A stretch of DNA of 64,000 bases from Pseudomonas oryzihabitans (GCF_001518815.1 NZ_CP013987.1:2502501-2566500); one strand, 5' to 3'; shown: positions 45,676 to 56,288, numbered from the stretch's first letter. The notes: generated by a model from the sequence alone, not told the origin. Made by a program: numbers and translations.

Positions 45676-47373
45676 ATGGACAGCCAAGCCGCGTTCCTGA
45701 TCCTGGCCTTCCTGGCCCTGACCTTTCTTCCCGCGCCCTTCCTGGGGCGCTACTTCTACCGTGCGCTGGAAGGCGAGCGGACCTGGCTGAGCTTTGTCGG
45801 CACGCCCCTGGAGCGCCTGACGCTAAAGGTGGCGGGCACCGACGGCCGTGGTCAGGACTGGCGCACCTATGCCATCGCCCTGGTGCTATTCAACGGGCTG
45901 GGAATCGCGCTGCTGTTCGCCATCCTGCTGCTGCAGGGCGGTCTACCACTCAATCCGCAGCAGCTGCCTGGCCTGGAGTGGACGCTTGCGCTGAACACCG
46001 CCATCAGTTTCGTGACCAACACCAACTGGCAGGCCTACAGCGGCGAGGCCTCGCTAAGCTACTTCAGCCAGATGGTCGGCCTGGGCGTGCAGAACTTCGT
46101 CAGCGCCTCGGTAGGCGTGGCGGTGCTCGCCGCCCTGGCGCGCGGCATCGCCCGGCGTAGCGCCCAGGAGATCGGTAATTTCTGGGTGGACCTGTTCCGG
46201 GTGGTCTTCTATGTCCTGCTGCCGTTGTGCCTGCCGTTGGCGCTGCTGCTGATCTGGCAGGGCGTGCCCCAGACCTTCATGCCCTATGTCGACGCCACCA
46301 CCCTGCAGGGCGCGACTCAGACGCTGCCGCTGGGGCCAGCCGCGAGCCAGATCGCGATCAAGCAGCTGGGCACCAACGGCGGCGGCTTCTTTGGCGTCAA
46401 CTCGGCGCATCCCTTCGAGAACCCCACCGCACTGAGCGATCTGCTGGAGCTGTCGGCCATCCTCATGATTCCTGCGGCCCTGGTATTCAGCTTCGGTCAC
46501 TACGTCAAGGATCGGCGGCAAAGCTGGGCGATTTTCGCCGCCATGTTCGGCCTGCTGGCAATCGGCGCCACGGTCGCCATCGCCGCCCAGAGCCAGGCCA
46601 ACCCGGCCCTGACCAATCTGGCGATCACCCAGGGAGCCTCGATGGAAGGCCTGGAAACGCGCCTGGGCGGGACTGCCTCCGCACTCTGGGCGACGGTGAC
46701 CACCGCCGCGTCCAACGGCTCGGTGAATGCCATGCACGACAGCCTGGCACCCCTGACCGGCCTGGTCGCACTGTTCAACATGATGCTCGGCGAGGTGATA
46801 TTCGGCGGCGTCGGGGCCGGTCTCTACGGCATGCTGCTCAACGTGCTGATCGCCGTCTTCATCGCCGGCCTCATGGTCGGCCGCACGCCGGAGTACTTGG
46901 GCAAGAAGCTGGAGGCACCCGAGGTGCGGCTGTTGGTGGCGACCCTGCTGGTGATGCCACTGGGCGTGCTGGTGCTGGGCGCCATCGCCGCCAGCGTCCC
47001 GGCTGGTGTAGCTGGCATCGCGGCCACGGGCCCCCATGGCTTCAGCCAGCTGCTCTATGCCTATACCTCGGCCACGGCCAACAACGGCTCGGCCTTTGGT
47101 GGCTTCGGCGCCAATACGCCCTTCCACAACCTGATGCTGAGCCTGGCCCTGCTGATCGGCCGCTTCGGCTACATCCTGCCGGTCCTGGCCATTGCCGGCA
47201 GCCTGGCGGCCAAGCGTGCCGTCCCGCTCGGCCCCAACAGCTTCCCCACCCACGGCCCGCTGTTCGTCACCCTGCTGGTGATCACCCTGCTGCTGGTGGG
47301 AGGCCTGACCTTCCTGCCGACGCTCGCCCTGGGGCCGATCGCCGACCATCTGCAACTGTTCGGAGTCCGCTGA
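45676..47373 (+). CDS. kdpA: K+-transporting ATPase subunit A
   Basis: 565 residues with about ten helices. Selectivity-filter-like repeats of KdpA are visible: [13 protein letters not shown] (about 115-127), [22 protein letters not shown] (about 231-252), [11 protein letters not shown] and [19 protein letters not shown] (about 468-486). KdpA binds and conducts K+ in the high-affinity pump. Second gene of kdpFABC; kdpB starts 1 bp after its stop. Confidence 0.97.
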   Translation: MDSQAAFLILAFLALTFLPAPFLGRYFYRALEGERTWLSFVGTPLERLTLKVAGTDGRGQDWRTYAIALVLFNGLGIALLFAILLLQGGLPLNPQQLPGLEWTLALNTAISFVTNTNWQAYSGEASLSYFSQMVGLGVQNFVSASVGVAVLAALARGIARRSAQEIGNFWVDLFRVVFYVLLPLCLPLALLLIWQGVPQTFMPYVDATTLQGATQTLPLGPAASQIAIKQLGTNGGGFFGVNSAHPFENPTALSDLLELSAILMIPAALVFSFGHYVKDRRQSWAIFAAMFGLLAIGATVAIAAQSQANPALTNLAITQGASMEGLETRLGGTASALWATVTTAASNGSVNAMHDSLAPLTGLVALFNMMLGEVIFGGVGAGLYGMLLNVLIAVFIAGLMVGRTPEYLGKKLEAPEVRLLVATLLVMPLGVLVLGAIAASVPAGVAGIAATGPHGFSQLLYAYTSATANNGSAFGGFGANTPFHNLMLSLALLIGRFGYILPVLAIAGSLAAKRAVPLGPNSFPTHGPLFVTLLVITLLLVGGLTFLPTLALGPIADHLQLFGVR

Positions 47374-47374
47374 A

Positions 47375-49405
47375 ATGGATGCCCAGACCCACACCCTGCC
47401 CACGCCCACTCCTGGCAACCTCTGGCGCCAGGCGCTGCGGCAGGCCTTCGTCAAGCTCGACCCACGGCAGCAGATCCGCTCGCCAGTGATGTTCGTGGTG
47501 GAGATCACCGCGCTGTTCTCCACCCTGCTGTGCCTGGCGCCGAACAATGGCGTCAGCACCGGGGTGGCGGTGCAGATCACCCTCTGGCTGTGGTTCACCC
47601 TGCTGTTCGCCAACTTCGCCGAAGCCCTCGCCGAAGGCCGCGGCAAGGCCCGCGCCGACAGCCTCAAGGGCATTGGCCAGAATCTCGCCGCACGCCTTGA
47701 GGAAAACGGCGAGAACCAGATGGTGCCGGCCAGCTCGCTGCGCAAGGGGCAGATCGTGCGGGTGGAAGCCGGCGAGCTGATCCCCGGCGACGGCGAGATC
47801 ATCGAGGGCGTGGCCGCGGTCAACGAGGCGGCCATCACCGGTGAATCGGCGCCGGTGATCCGTGAATCCGGCGGCGATCGCTCGGCAGTCACCGGCAATA
47901 CCCGCGTGGTGTCGGACTGGATCCGGGTGCGCATCACCGCCAACCCCGGCGAATCGACCCTGGACCGCATGATCGCCCTGGTGGAAGGCGCCAAGCGCCA
48001 GAAGACCCCTAACGAGGTCGCGCTGGACATCCTGCTGATCGGCCTGACGCTGATCTTCCTGCTGGTGGTGGTGACCCTGCAGCCCTTCGCCGCCCTGGCC
48101 GGTGGCGAGCTGCCGCTGCTGTTCCTGGTGGCCCTGCTGGTGACGCTGATCCCCACCACCATCGGCGGTTTGCTCTCGGCCATCGGCATCGCCGGCATGG
48201 ATCGCCTGGTGCGGCTGAACGTGATCGCCACCTCGGGTCGCGCCGTGGAGGCCGCCGGGGACGTCCATACCCTGCTGCTGGACAAGACCGGCACCATTAC
48301 CTTCGGCAACCGCCGCTGCAGCGCCCTGTACGCCGCCCAGGGCATCACCCCCAAGGCCCTGGCCGAGGGTGCCCTCTATGCATCGCTGGCCGACGAGACC
48401 CCGGAAGGCCGCTCGGTAGTTGAGTACCTGCGCAACCTGCACCCGCTGGAAGAGCCGCCACGCGCCCAGGTCGCGCCCATCCCCTTCAGCGCCGAGACGC
48501 GCCTGTCGGGCATCGACTGGCAGGGCCGTGAGTACCGCAAGGGGGCAGTGGACGCCGTGCTGATGTTTCTCGGCCAGACCCGCGCCGACCTGCCGGAGGT
48601 GCTGGCCCGGGAGATCGAGACCATCGCCAAGAGTGGCGGTACCCCGCTGCTGGTCTGCGGCGAAGGCCGGCTGCTGGGCGCCATCCACCTCAAGGACGTG
48701 GTCAAGCCGGGGATTCGCGAGCGCTTCGCCGAGCTGCGGACCCTCGGCATCCGCACCGTGATGGTGACCGGCGACAACCCCCTGACCGCCACCGCCATCG
48801 CCGCCGAGGCGGGCGTGGACGATGTCATCGCCGAAGCCACCCCGGAGAAGAAGCTGGAGCGCATCCGCAGCGAACAGGCCGAAGGCAAGCTGGTGGCCAT
48901 GTGCGGCGACGGCGCCAATGACGCCCCTGCTCTGGCCCAGGCCGATGTCGGCATGGCGATGAACGACGGCACCCAGGCCGCCCGCGAGGCCGCCAACCTG
49001 GTGGACCTGGATTCGGACCCTACCAAGCTGCTCGACGTGGTGCAGGTGGGCAAGGAGCTGCTGGTGACCCGCGGCGCCCTGACCACCTTTTCGGTGGCCA
49101 ATGACGTAGCCAAGTACTTCGCCATCCTGCCGGCGCTGTTCGCCGGCATCTATCCGCAGCTGAACGCGCTCAACGTGATGCACCTGGCCAGTCCGCAGAG
49201 CGCCATCCTTTCGGCCATCGTCTTCAACGCCCTGATCATCGTCGCGCTGATTCCCCTGGCATTGCGCGGGGTACGGGTCAAGGCCGCCAGCGCTGCCGCC
49301 CTCTTGCGCCGCAACCTGTTGATCTATGGGCTGGGCGGTATCGCCGTGCCCTTCATCGGCATCAAAGCTATCGACCTGGCGCTCGGCGCCCTTGGTCTGG
49401 TCTGA
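47375..49405 (+). CDS. kdpB: K+-transporting P-type ATPase subunit B
   Basis: 676 residues. P-type ATPase motifs: TGES in [11 protein letters not shown] (about 150), phosphorylation site [15 protein letters not shown] (Asp about 307), [10 protein letters not shown], and hinge [20 protein letters not shown]. It hydrolyses ATP to drive K+ uptake with KdpA. Located between kdpA and kdpC, 10 bp before kdpC. Confidence 0.97.
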   Translation: MDAQTHTLPTPTPGNLWRQALRQAFVKLDPRQQIRSPVMFVVEITALFSTLLCLAPNNGVSTGVAVQITLWLWFTLLFANFAEALAEGRGKARADSLKGIGQNLAARLEENGENQMVPASSLRKGQIVRVEAGELIPGDGEIIEGVAAVNEAAITGESAPVIRESGGDRSAVTGNTRVVSDWIRVRITANPGESTLDRMIALVEGAKRQKTPNEVALDILLIGLTLIFLLVVVTLQPFAALAGGELPLLFLVALLVTLIPTTIGGLLSAIGIAGMDRLVRLNVIATSGRAVEAAGDVHTLLLDKTGTITFGNRRCSALYAAQGITPKALAEGALYASLADETPEGRSVVEYLRNLHPLEEPPRAQVAPIPFSAETRLSGIDWQGREYRKGAVDAVLMFLGQTRADLPEVLAREIETIAKSGGTPLLVCGEGRLLGAIHLKDVVKPGIRERFAELRTLGIRTVMVTGDNPLTATAIAAEAGVDDVIAEATPEKKLERIRSEQAEGKLVAMCGDGANDAPALAQADVGMAMNDGTQAAREAANLVDLDSDPTKLLDVVQVGKELLVTRGALTTFSVANDVAKYFAILPALFAGIYPQLNALNVMHLASPQSAILSAIVFNALIIVALIPLALRGVRVKAASAAALLRRNLLIYGLGGIAVPFIGIKAIDLALGALGLV

Positions 49406-49415
49406 GGAGACTGCC

Positions 49416-49967
49416 ATGCTCATGCAATTCCGTTCCGCCGTGCTGATGCTCCTGCTGCTCACGGCCCTCACCGGCGGCGTCTATCCCTTGTTGGTGACGG
49501 TGCTCGGCCAGGCGCTGTTCGCCGACCAGGCCGGCGGGAGCCTGATCCGTCGCGACGACGGCAGCGTCATCGGCTCCCGCCTGATCGCCCAGCAATTCAC
49601 TGGCCCCGAGTGGTTCCAGCCGCGTCCTTCGGCCGGCGACTACGCCACCGTCTCCAGCAGCGCCAGCAACCTGGCGCAGTCGGCGCCAGCGTTGCGCGAG
49701 CGGATCGAAAAGGCCATGCCGGACGTGCTGGCGGCCGGCCAAGGACCGGTGCCCCAGGAACTGGTGACCACCTCCGCCAGCGGCCTGGATCCTGACCTCA
49801 GCCCGGCCGGCGCCCGCTACCAGATCGCCCGTATCGCCGCCGCGCGCGGCCTCCCACCGGAGCGGCTGGAAGCCCTGGTACGCGAGCAGACACGAACCTC
49901 GCGCATCGGACCGGCAACAGTTAATGTCCTGCTTCTCAATCTGGCCCTGGCGGAACTGGCCCCATGA
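49416..49967 (+). CDS. kdpC: K+-transporting ATPase subunit C
   Basis: 183 residues from MLMQFRSAVLMLLLLTALTG. A single N-terminal membrane anchor, then GSRLIAQQFTGPEWFQPRPSA and DLVTTSASGLDPDLSPAGARYQ-type conserved blocks (ASGLDPDLSP about 126-135). It assists ATP binding by KdpB. Its stop overlaps the kdpD start (ATGA). Confidence 0.96.
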   Translation: MLMQFRSAVLMLLLLTALTGGVYPLLVTVLGQALFADQAGGSLIRRDDGSVIGSRLIAQQFTGPEWFQPRPSAGDYATVSSSASNLAQSAPALRERIEKAMPDVLAAGQGPVPQELVTTSASGLDPDLSPAGARYQIARIAAARGLPPERLEALVREQTRTSRIGPATVNVLLLNLALAELAP

Positions 49968-52591
49968 CCGACAACACCGGGCGCGCCGAGGCGCTGCTCG
50001 CCGAACACCGCGAAGGGCGTGGTCGCCTCAAGGTCTTCCTCGGGGCGGCGCCGGGTGTCGGCAAGACCTACGCCATGCTGCAGGCGGCCCAGACCGCCCT
50101 GCGCCAGGGCCGCCGGGTACGGGCCGGCATCGTCGAGACTCATGGGCGCCGGGAGACCGCCGCCCTCCTCGCCGGCCTGCCGCAGCAGCCTCTGCGACGG
50201 GTGGAGCACCGTGGCCTCAAGCTCACCGAACTGGATCTGGAAGGCCTGCTGGCCGATCCGCCGGAGCTGGTGCTGGTCGACGAACTGGCCCACAGCAACG
50301 CCTCCGGCAGTCGCCATGCCAAGCGTTGGCAGGACGTGGAGGATCTGCTGGCCGCCGGTGTCCACGTCTATACCACCGTCAATGTCCAGCACCTGGAAAG
50401 TCTCAACGACGAGGTGCGCGACATCACTGGCGTGCAGGTTCGCGAGACGGTACCGGACCAGGTGCTGCTCGATGCCGATGACCTGGTGCTCATCGACCTG
50501 CCACCGCGAGAACTGCTGGAGCGCCTGCGCGAGGGCAAGGTCTATGTACCCGAGCAGGCCCGTGCCGCCATCGACGCCTTCTTCAGCCAGACCAACCTCA
50601 CCGCCCTCCGTGAACTGGCCATGCGCACGGCTGCGGCCCAGGTGGATTCGGCGCTCGCCCTGAGATACCGCCAGCAGGGCCAGGCCGCGCCGCCGCTGCT
50701 GGGCCGGCTGATCGTCGGCGCTGGCACCGCCCCTTCGGCGGAACGCCTGGTGCGCCACGCCAGCCGCCTGGCCGACCAGCGCCACCTGCCCTGGACCCTC
50801 GTCCACGTCGACACCGGTCAGCCTTTGGACGATGCCGCCCGCACCAACCTGCAAGCCAGCCAGCGCCTGGCCGAGCGACTCGGCGGCGAGGTGCTGACCC
50901 TGCGCGACAGCGATCCCGCCCGGGCGCTGGTCCGTCATGCCCGCGACCAGCGCGCCAGCGTGCTGCTGATCGGCCGCGGCCGCCCGCGCGGCTTCAGCCT
51001 GAGGCGTCGCCTGGCCAGCCGCCTGTTGCGCCTGGCACAGGGGCTGGAGATCGCCATTCTCGACCTGGACCGCGACGCTCCACCCACCACGCGCCCCCGG
51101 CGAACCCTGAAACCTGGCCCCTATGGCGTTGCCATCCTGGCGACCGGCGTGGCCGCGGCCATCGCCGAAGGCCTTTCCGGGTTGCTGGAGCTACCCAACA
51201 TCTCGCTGATCTTTCTCGCGGCCGTCCTGCTGGTGGCGGTACGCAGCAGTCGCGGTCCGGCGCTGTTCTGCGCGCTGCTGGGCTTTGTCGCCTATGACGT
51301 CCTGTTCATACCTCCTGCCTTCTCGCTGACCATTAATCGCGAGCAGGATGTACTCACCCTGGCCTTTTTCCTGCTGATGGCCCTGCTCACCGGCAACCTG
51401 GCCGCACGCCAGCGGCGACAGCTGCAGGCGCTGCGCCTGACCCAACGCGAGACCCTGGCGCTGCTGGATTTCACTCGCCAGCTGAGCGCCGCCAGCGACC
51501 GCCAGGCGGTGGTCAGCGTGACATTCAAGCAGCTGGGCACCACCACTCGGCACGTCTGCCTGCTGTTGCCCGAAGACGGCGAACGGCTGGCGACTCAGCC
51601 CGCAGATCTGGCCCTGGCCGATAACGAGCGCATTGCCGCCGAGTGGGCCTGGAAGCAGGAAAAGCCAGCCGGTTGCGGTACCGACACCCTGCCGTCCGGT
51701 CGCTGGTGGTGGTGGCCGCTGCTGGCCGAGAGCGGCAGCCTCGCCGTCCTGGGCGTGCGCTGCGACGACGCCCAGCCGCTGGATCACGATGAACGTCGTC
51801 AGCTGGCCAGCCTGGCGCAGCCGCTGGCCCAGGCCCTGGCCCGGGTTCGTCTCAGCGAAGATCTGGAGGCGGCCCGCCTGCACGGCGAGACCGAACAGCT
51901 GCGCAGCGCCCTGCTGGCCTCGGTATCCCACGACCTGCGCACCCCACTGACGGTGATGCGTGGCTCCATCGACGCCCTCGCCACCCTGGGTGAGGCCATT
52001 CCCGCCAGCGATCGCCAGGAGCTGCTGGAGGCTACCCGCCAGGAGGCCGAGCGCCTCGACCGCTATATCCAGAATCTGCTGGATATGACCCGCCTAGGCC
52101 ATGGCAGCCTGCAATTGGCCCGCGACTGGGTCGATCCCGGCGACATTCTCGCCAGCGCCTTGCAGCGTCTTCAGCCGCTGCTAACCGGGCTGCAGGTGGA
52201 CACCCGGATCGAGCCGGGCTTGCCCCTCCTCTGGGTGCATCCGGCGCTGATCGAACAGGCCCTGGTCAATGTGCTGGAGAACGCCATCCGCTTCTCCGCA
52301 CCCGGTGGGCGCCTGGAGATCTGCCTGGGTCGCCAGGACGGCGAGTTGCAGATCACCGTGGCCGATGAAGGCCCAGGCATTCCGCCGGAAGACCGCTCGC
52401 GAATCTTCGACATGTTCTATACCGCCGCGCGCGGTGATCGGGGCGGCCAGGGCACCGGCCTGGGCCTGGCGATCTGTCAGGGCATGGTGGGCGCGCACGG
52501 CGGCCGGGTCAGCGTGGACGAGGGCCTGGGCGGCCGGGGTACGACGATGCGGATGCATCTGCCGCTGCCGGCGGCGCCACCTGCGGAATAA
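49964..52591 (+). CDS. kdpD: Osmosensitive K+ channel sensor kinase KdpD
   Basis: 875 residues. N-terminal KdpD domain with Walker A GAAPGVGKTYAMLQAA (about 27-42) and LVDELAHSNASGSRH; a universal-stress-like domain about 240-370; four membrane helices about 385-480; GAF-like segment; HisKA with SVSHDLRTPLTVMRGSID; ATPase with ENAIRFSAPGG and GTGLGLAICQGMV. Coupled by ATGA to kdpC, so sensor and pump are made together. Confidence 0.96.
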   Translation: MTDNTGRAEALLAEHREGRGRLKVFLGAAPGVGKTYAMLQAAQTALRQGRRVRAGIVETHGRRETAALLAGLPQQPLRRVEHRGLKLTELDLEGLLADPPELVLVDELAHSNASGSRHAKRWQDVEDLLAAGVHVYTTVNVQHLESLNDEVRDITGVQVRETVPDQVLLDADDLVLIDLPPRELLERLREGKVYVPEQARAAIDAFFSQTNLTALRELAMRTAAAQVDSALALRYRQQGQAAPPLLGRLIVGAGTAPSAERLVRHASRLADQRHLPWTLVHVDTGQPLDDAARTNLQASQRLAERLGGEVLTLRDSDPARALVRHARDQRASVLLIGRGRPRGFSLRRRLASRLLRLAQGLEIAILDLDRDAPPTTRPRRTLKPGPYGVAILATGVAAAIAEGLSGLLELPNISLIFLAAVLLVAVRSSRGPALFCALLGFVAYDVLFIPPAFSLTINREQDVLTLAFFLLMALLTGNLAARQRRQLQALRLTQRETLALLDFTRQLSAASDRQAVVSVTFKQLGTTTRHVCLLLPEDGERLATQPADLALADNERIAAEWAWKQEKPAGCGTDTLPSGRWWWWPLLAESGSLAVLGVRCDDAQPLDHDERRQLASLAQPLAQALARVRLSEDLEAARLHGETEQLRSALLASVSHDLRTPLTVMRGSIDALATLGEAIPASDRQELLEATRQEAERLDRYIQNLLDMTRLGHGSLQLARDWVDPGDILASALQRLQPLLTGLQVDTRIEPGLPLLWVHPALIEQALVNVLENAIRFSAPGGRLEICLGRQDGELQITVADEGPGIPPEDRSRIFDMFYTAARGDRGGQGTGLGLAICQGMVGAHGGRVSVDEGLGGRGTTMRMHLPLPAAPPAE

Positions 52592-52652
52592 GCCTAAGTA
52601 TCCCTGCAGCACCAGACGCTATGATGATGCCCTCCTGCCTGGAAAGCCCCAG

Positions 52653-53345
52653 ATGCCTGCTCACGTCCTCGTCATCGACGACGAACCCCAGATCCGCAAG
52701 TTCTTGCGCATCAGCCTCGCCGCCCAGGGCTACCAGATCAGTGAAGCGGCCACCGGAACGGATGGCCTCGCCCAGGCGGCCTTGGGCCAGCCGGATCTGG
52801 TGATCCTCGACCTGGGACTGCCGGATCGCGATGGCCAGGAGGTACTGGTCGAATTGCGCGAATGGTCCACGGTACCGGTACTGGTGCTGTCGGTACGGGC
52901 GGACGAGCGCGAAAAGGTCCGCGCCCTGGATGCCGGCGCCAACGACTATGTCACCAAGCCCTTCGGCATTCAGGAGTTTCTCGCCCGCAGCCGCGCGCTG
53001 TTACGCCAAACCCCCGCCACAGCCGCCCACCAGGCCGCAGCGCTGGAAGTAGGCCCGCTTCGGGTGGATTTCGCCTATAGACAGGTAACTCTTGCCGGTA
53101 TCGAGATCGCCCTGACACGTAAGGAATACGCGGTCCTGGCCGCCCTCGCCCAACATCCCGGGCGTGTAGTGACTCAACGCCAATTGCTGATCGATATCTG
53201 GGGGCCGAGCCACGCCCAAGACAGCCATTACCTGCGCATCGTGATCGGTCATCTGCGGCAGAAGTTGGCCGACGATCCGCTAGCGCCACGCTATATCGTG
53301 ACCGAACCTGGCGTAGGTTATCGCCTGCGCGCCGATAACGGTTGA
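52653..53345 (+). CDS. kdpE: Response regulator KdpE
   Basis: 230 residues from MPAHVLVIDDEPQIRKFLRI. Receiver with IDDE, phosphoacceptor in VILDLGLPDRDGQEVL, Thr/Ser in VLSVRAD, Lys in NDYVTKPFGIQEFLARSRAL; winged helix ending RYIVTEPGVGYRLRADNG. The FGIQEFLAR and SVRADEREKVRALD wording is diagnostic of KdpE. It lies 61 bp after kdpD and would bind the site at 45469. Confidence 0.96.
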   Translation: MPAHVLVIDDEPQIRKFLRISLAAQGYQISEAATGTDGLAQAALGQPDLVILDLGLPDRDGQEVLVELREWSTVPVLVLSVRADEREKVRALDAGANDYVTKPFGIQEFLARSRALLRQTPATAAHQAAALEVGPLRVDFAYRQVTLAGIEIALTRKEYAVLAALAQHPGRVVTQRQLLIDIWGPSHAQDSHYLRIVIGHLRQKLADDPLAPRYIVTEPGVGYRLRADNG

Positions 53346-53587
53346 GCGAATCGGGACAGCATTGGTTTCGCTATAGGCAAAGGCAGCCCGCCATGTGTTT
53401 GCCACTAAGACGAACCTTCTCGTTGGCACTGGCCGCCACGGATACGCATCGGAAGCTGATATGGCAGTGGCAGACATCCGCCTCTTTTCAGCGGATAGAA
53501 GCCGAAAAACCGCGCGCTAGTCTGGCGACTGCAACTTCAGCTGCTGGTCTCAACCAAGAACTATCAGGGACAGCAGAAAAAGGATGC

Positions 53588-53622
53588 CGGTCGGTAGCGG
53601 AGCCTTGCGCTGTTACCGACCG
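53588..53622 (-). terminator. Probable terminator after mvaT
   Basis: CGGTCGGTA/TACCGACCG perfect 9-bp stem with a 17-nt loop, 16 bp downstream of the mvaT stop on the minus strand, followed by CCTTTTTCTG a few nucleotides later. The rest of the 293-bp gap to kdpE shows no gene. Confidence 0.6.
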
Positions 53623-53638
53623 ACGTCCCGGCAGCTAC

Positions 53639-54013
53639 TTACTGCAGCCAGCCTTCGACGGTATCGGCGCCGTGTTCGGCTTTCCAGGCCTTGAGCACCT
53701 TGTGGTTGCCACCCTTGGTTTCGATGACTTCGCCAGTCTTGGGGTGCTGATAACGCTTGGTGCTGCGCGGACGACGCTTGCCAGCCGGCTTTTCCGGATG
53801 CGGCGTCTGCGCCTTGTGCTTGGGGGCAGCATTAGGATCCAGAATGCCAATGATATCGCCCAGGTTCATCTGGTATTCGTCCATCAACTCCTGCAGCTTG
53901 CTTTCGAATTCGATTTCCTTCTGCAGGGAACTGTCCTGCTTCAGATCTTCGAGCAATTGCAGTTGGGCGCGAAGTTGTTCTTCGGCGGCACGGAATTCGG
54001 CGAGACGGGACAT
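53639..54013 (-). CDS. mvaT: MvaT-family H-NS-like xenogeneic silencer
   Basis: 124 residues from MSRLAEFRAAEEQLRAQLQL. N-terminal coiled-coil oligomerisation domain (about 1-60), linker with DPNAAPKHKAQTPHPEKPAG, and a C-terminal AT-pincer DNA-binding domain with RRPRSTKRYQHPKTGEV and TKGGNHKVLKAWKAEHG. The family silences AT-rich horizontally acquired genes. It is preceded by a noticeably AT-rich promoter region, consistent with autoregulation. MvaT and MvaU are hard to separate from sequence alone. Confidence 0.9.
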   Translation of the reverse strand: MSRLAEFRAAEEQLRAQLQLLEDLKQDSSLQKEIEFESKLQELMDEYQMNLGDIIGILDPNAAPKHKAQTPHPEKPAGKRRPRSTKRYQHPKTGEVIETKGGNHKVLKAWKAEHGADTVEGWLQ

Positions 54014-54368
54014 AGGCACTCCTGATGAAAAGTAACGGCGAGACGTGAGACTTCGCTGACGGGCGAAAGTTGGAGGCGAAGATAAAGGATTAATGCCAGA
54101 GTTGCCAGTGACAAATAAAAAGGGACGCGGCAAAGACCCTGTCTTGCAAACGAAAGTTGATTTAATTAAGCAATCCTTAACTAAAGCCAATCCCTTGGCG
54201 CCAGTTGTGCCTAATGGAGCGCGCGCCAACATTGGTAGGCGCCAACTGTACCCCCGTAGTTCACGGCAGGATTCATGCTGGAAAAGGAGTAAAACAATCC
54301 CGTGAAAGTCACCTGGACACAACTTTTGCATGTCCAGGAAATTCGGCCAGAGGGCTCTGGTAGGCGCG
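54014..54368. other. AT-rich intergenic region upstream of mvaT
   Basis: 355 bp between mvaT and the next gene, with runs such as GACAAATAAAAAGG and GATTTAATTAAGCAATCC, clearly richer in A+T than the surroundings. A 70-codon plus-strand frame at 54093-54305 has no recognisable features and is not called. Likely holds the mvaT promoter and MvaT binding sites. Confidence 0.5.
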
Positions 54369-54944
54369 TCAGGCCGATGCTTCCACGTCCGAACGAGCTT
54401 CGGGCAATGGTGACCAATTGAAGGTTTCCGCAATTACCCGCCGGTACGCCGTGTCGATGGACACCGGTGTCCGACGGATATAGTCGCGCGCATGAGTCTG
54501 ACGATCGGGATCGAGTTTGCGCAGGTAGTCGAGCGCCTCTTCCACCGTAGGCATCCGCTGATTGAGCCCTGCGCTACGGGGTGGCAAGGCCGTCCAGACC
54601 ACCGCTTCCAGCTCCTTCGCACGCGCCCACTCGCCAATACGTTGCTGGAACTCTGATTGCGGGCCGCTCGGCCAGCTGCCGATGCACTCAGGCTGTTCTC
54701 GCGGCACGCCCTCGCGCTCGCGCAGGGCGTCGCGGGCTTCTTCCAGGCTATCGACAGCCAGGTAGGCCCAGAACACCTGAACGTCCGCGGCATCCTCACA
54801 GAGCACCGTGGCCAGCTCTCCGCTGTCGCCCTCCCGAGCGAACTCGATGGGCAACCGGGGTCCATCGACGAACCAATCCGAGGCCACCGGTAATTCCGCG
54901 GCCTTCCAGATCAACGACCCCCAGCCCAGACAGGCGATCTTCAT
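54369..54944 (-). CDS. Hypothetical protein, possibly cyclotransferase-like
   Basis: 191 residues from MKIACLGWGSLIWKAAELPV. GWGSLIW near the N-terminus resembles the YGSL loop of the gamma-glutamylcyclotransferase fold, and PIEFAREGDSGELATVL may follow as the next strands; overall similarity is too weak to assign activity. The C-terminal half is charged and helical (PTVEEALDYLRKLDPDRQTH). No signal peptide. Not part of an operon; lies between mvaT and the tRNA-Asp terminator. Confidence 0.72.
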   Translation of the reverse strand: MKIACLGWGSLIWKAAELPVASDWFVDGPRLPIEFAREGDSGELATVLCEDAADVQVFWAYLAVDSLEEARDALREREGVPREQPECIGSWPSGPQSEFQQRIGEWARAKELEAVVWTALPPRSAGLNQRMPTVEEALDYLRKLDPDRQTHARDYIRRTPVSIDTAYRRVIAETFNWSPLPEARSDVEASA

Positions 54945-55036
54945 GGCCACTCCCCGCGTATCGACGATGGGCATTGGAGGCCACCGAAGCGTTTGGGTTT
55001 CGCACCAGCAAGACGTGGCGACAAAAATTCAGGACG

Positions 55037-55066
55037 AAAAAAAGCGGCCACGAGGGCCGCTTCTTT
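55037..55066 (-). terminator. Terminator of the tRNA-Asp transcript
   Basis: On the minus strand GCGGCC-CTCGT-GGCCGC followed by seven T residues, 35 bp downstream of the tRNA 3' end. Confidence 0.88.
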
Positions 55067-55100
55067 CGATACCCGCGAGCCAGAGCTAGTGGGTGGTATG

Positions 55101-55177
55101 TGGCGCAGCGGACGGGACTCGAACCCGCGACCCCCGGCGTGACAGGCCGGTATTCTAACCGACTGAACTACCGCTGC
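55101..55177 (-). tRNA. tRNA-Asp (GTC)
   Basis: 77 nt with encoded CCA. The acceptor stem GCAGCGG pairs with CCGCTGC, the D arm has AGTCGGTTAGA, the anticodon loop is CTGTCAC with anticodon GTC, and the T arm has GGTTCGAGTCC. No integrase or repeat of the tRNA 3' end was found nearby. Confidence 0.97.
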
Positions 55178-55340
55178 GCATGGAAGCCTTGCGGCATCCT
55201 GCTGGCCTTTGCCGAGAACCTGTTCAGCGGGGTTCTCTGCACCAGCGGCAGCTAAGATACTGATTTATCAGGAAAGAAACAACAGGCACAGGAAAATATT
55301 TCTGATCGCGCCGCGAAGCCAGCCAGAAGCCCCGTTCTGT

Positions 55341-56288
55341 TCAAGCTTCGCCACCGCTCGCCTGGCGCCTGAGCAGGGTGAGAAACCCCTCCAGCGCCGC
55401 GCTGGGCACCTGTCCCGCGCGCAGCAGAATGCCGAAGGGTGTCAGGGGTTCGGTGATCTCCAGATCGAGGGACACCATCAGCCCGGTGCGCAGATGATCC
55501 CGTACCACCGCCTCGGTCAGCACCAGGATGGCGTCGGTGATCTGTACCAGCTGCAACATGGCGAACACCGAGCCGCATTCGATGACGTCCGCGGGTGGCG
55601 GCAGCTGCCGTCGGGCGAAGGCCGCCTCCAGGGCCACCCGTGCCGGGCTGGCTTCCGGCTGCAGGATCCAGGGCCACTCCGCCACCAGCTCCGCCAGATC
55701 GGGCGCGGCGCGACCGGTCAGCGGATGCCCGGTGCGCACCACCACCGCGAGGTGCTCGTTGCCCAGCGGCTCGAAGACGAAGCGTCCCAGGTCCGCCTGC
55801 TGGGTGAAGCGGGCGATGGCCACGTCGATCCGCTCCTGTTCGAGCAGCTCGGTGAGCTGGTCGCTGGTATCGCCAAGGATGCGCAGCTGCAGGCCGGGTT
55901 GGCGCGCCTTGCTTGCGGCGATGGCCCTGACCACCAGATCGGGCAAGGCGCCCATGATGGCGCCGATCGCCAGATGCCCATAGCCGCCGGAGCGCCGGGC
56001 GTCGAGATCCTCGGCGCAGCGATCCAGGCCATTCAAGGCGCGCCGCGCGAATTCCACGATCTCCATTCCCAGCGCCGTGACCTTCAAGCCCCGCGCCTGG
56101 CGCTCGAACAGCACGCAGCCAAAGGCCTCCTCGACCTCCTGCAACATGCGGGTGGTGGCGGGCTGGGACATGTGCAGGGCTTCCGCGGCGCGGTGCAGGT
56201 TGAGGGTCCCGGCCAGGGTCGCCAGCATCAGCAGATGCTTGTAGCGCAATCGATTGAACAGCGCGCGGGCATGAGGGGAGGCGTTCAT
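55341..56288 (-). CDS. LysR-family regulator of the rhamnonate cluster
   Basis: 315 residues from MNASPHARALFNRLRYKHLL; this ATG has AAGGA 8 nt upstream, while the ATG three codons earlier directly abuts it. Helix-turn-helix with LAGTLNLHRAAEALHMSQPA and TTRMLQEVEEAFGCVLFERQ, of the GbpR/CbhR-like subgroup. The effector domain follows, with LAIGAIMGALPDLV and LDLEITEPLTPFG. Divergent from the MFS-rhmD genes with a matching inverted repeat between them. It probably senses L-rhamnonate or a related sugar acid. Confidence 0.88.
   Translation of the reverse strand: MNASPHARALFNRLRYKHLLMLATLAGTLNLHRAAEALHMSQPATTRMLQEVEEAFGCVLFERQARGLKVTALGMEIVEFARRALNGLDRCAEDLDARRSGGYGHLAIGAIMGALPDLVVRAIAASKARQPGLQLRILGDTSDQLTELLEQERIDVAIARFTQQADLGRFVFEPLGNEHLAVVVRTGHPLTGRAAPDLAELVAEWPWILQPEASPARVALEAAFARRQLPPPADVIECGSVFAMLQLVQITDAILVLTEAVVRDHLRTGLMVSLDLEITEPLTPFGILLRAGQVPSAALEGFLTLLRRQASGGEA

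Noticed and set aside
46054-49471. Long minus-strand frames opposite kdpA and kdpB
   Set aside because: Antisense shadows of strongly supported kdp genes; low-complexity composition and no ribosome sites.
54093-54305. A 70-codon plus-strand frame upstream of mvaT
   Set aside because: No signal, domain or convincing ribosome site; it lies in an AT-rich promoter-like region.
55101-55340. tRNA-Asp as a genomic island attachment site
   Set aside because: No integrase, no repeated tRNA 3' end and no mobile genes nearby were found.
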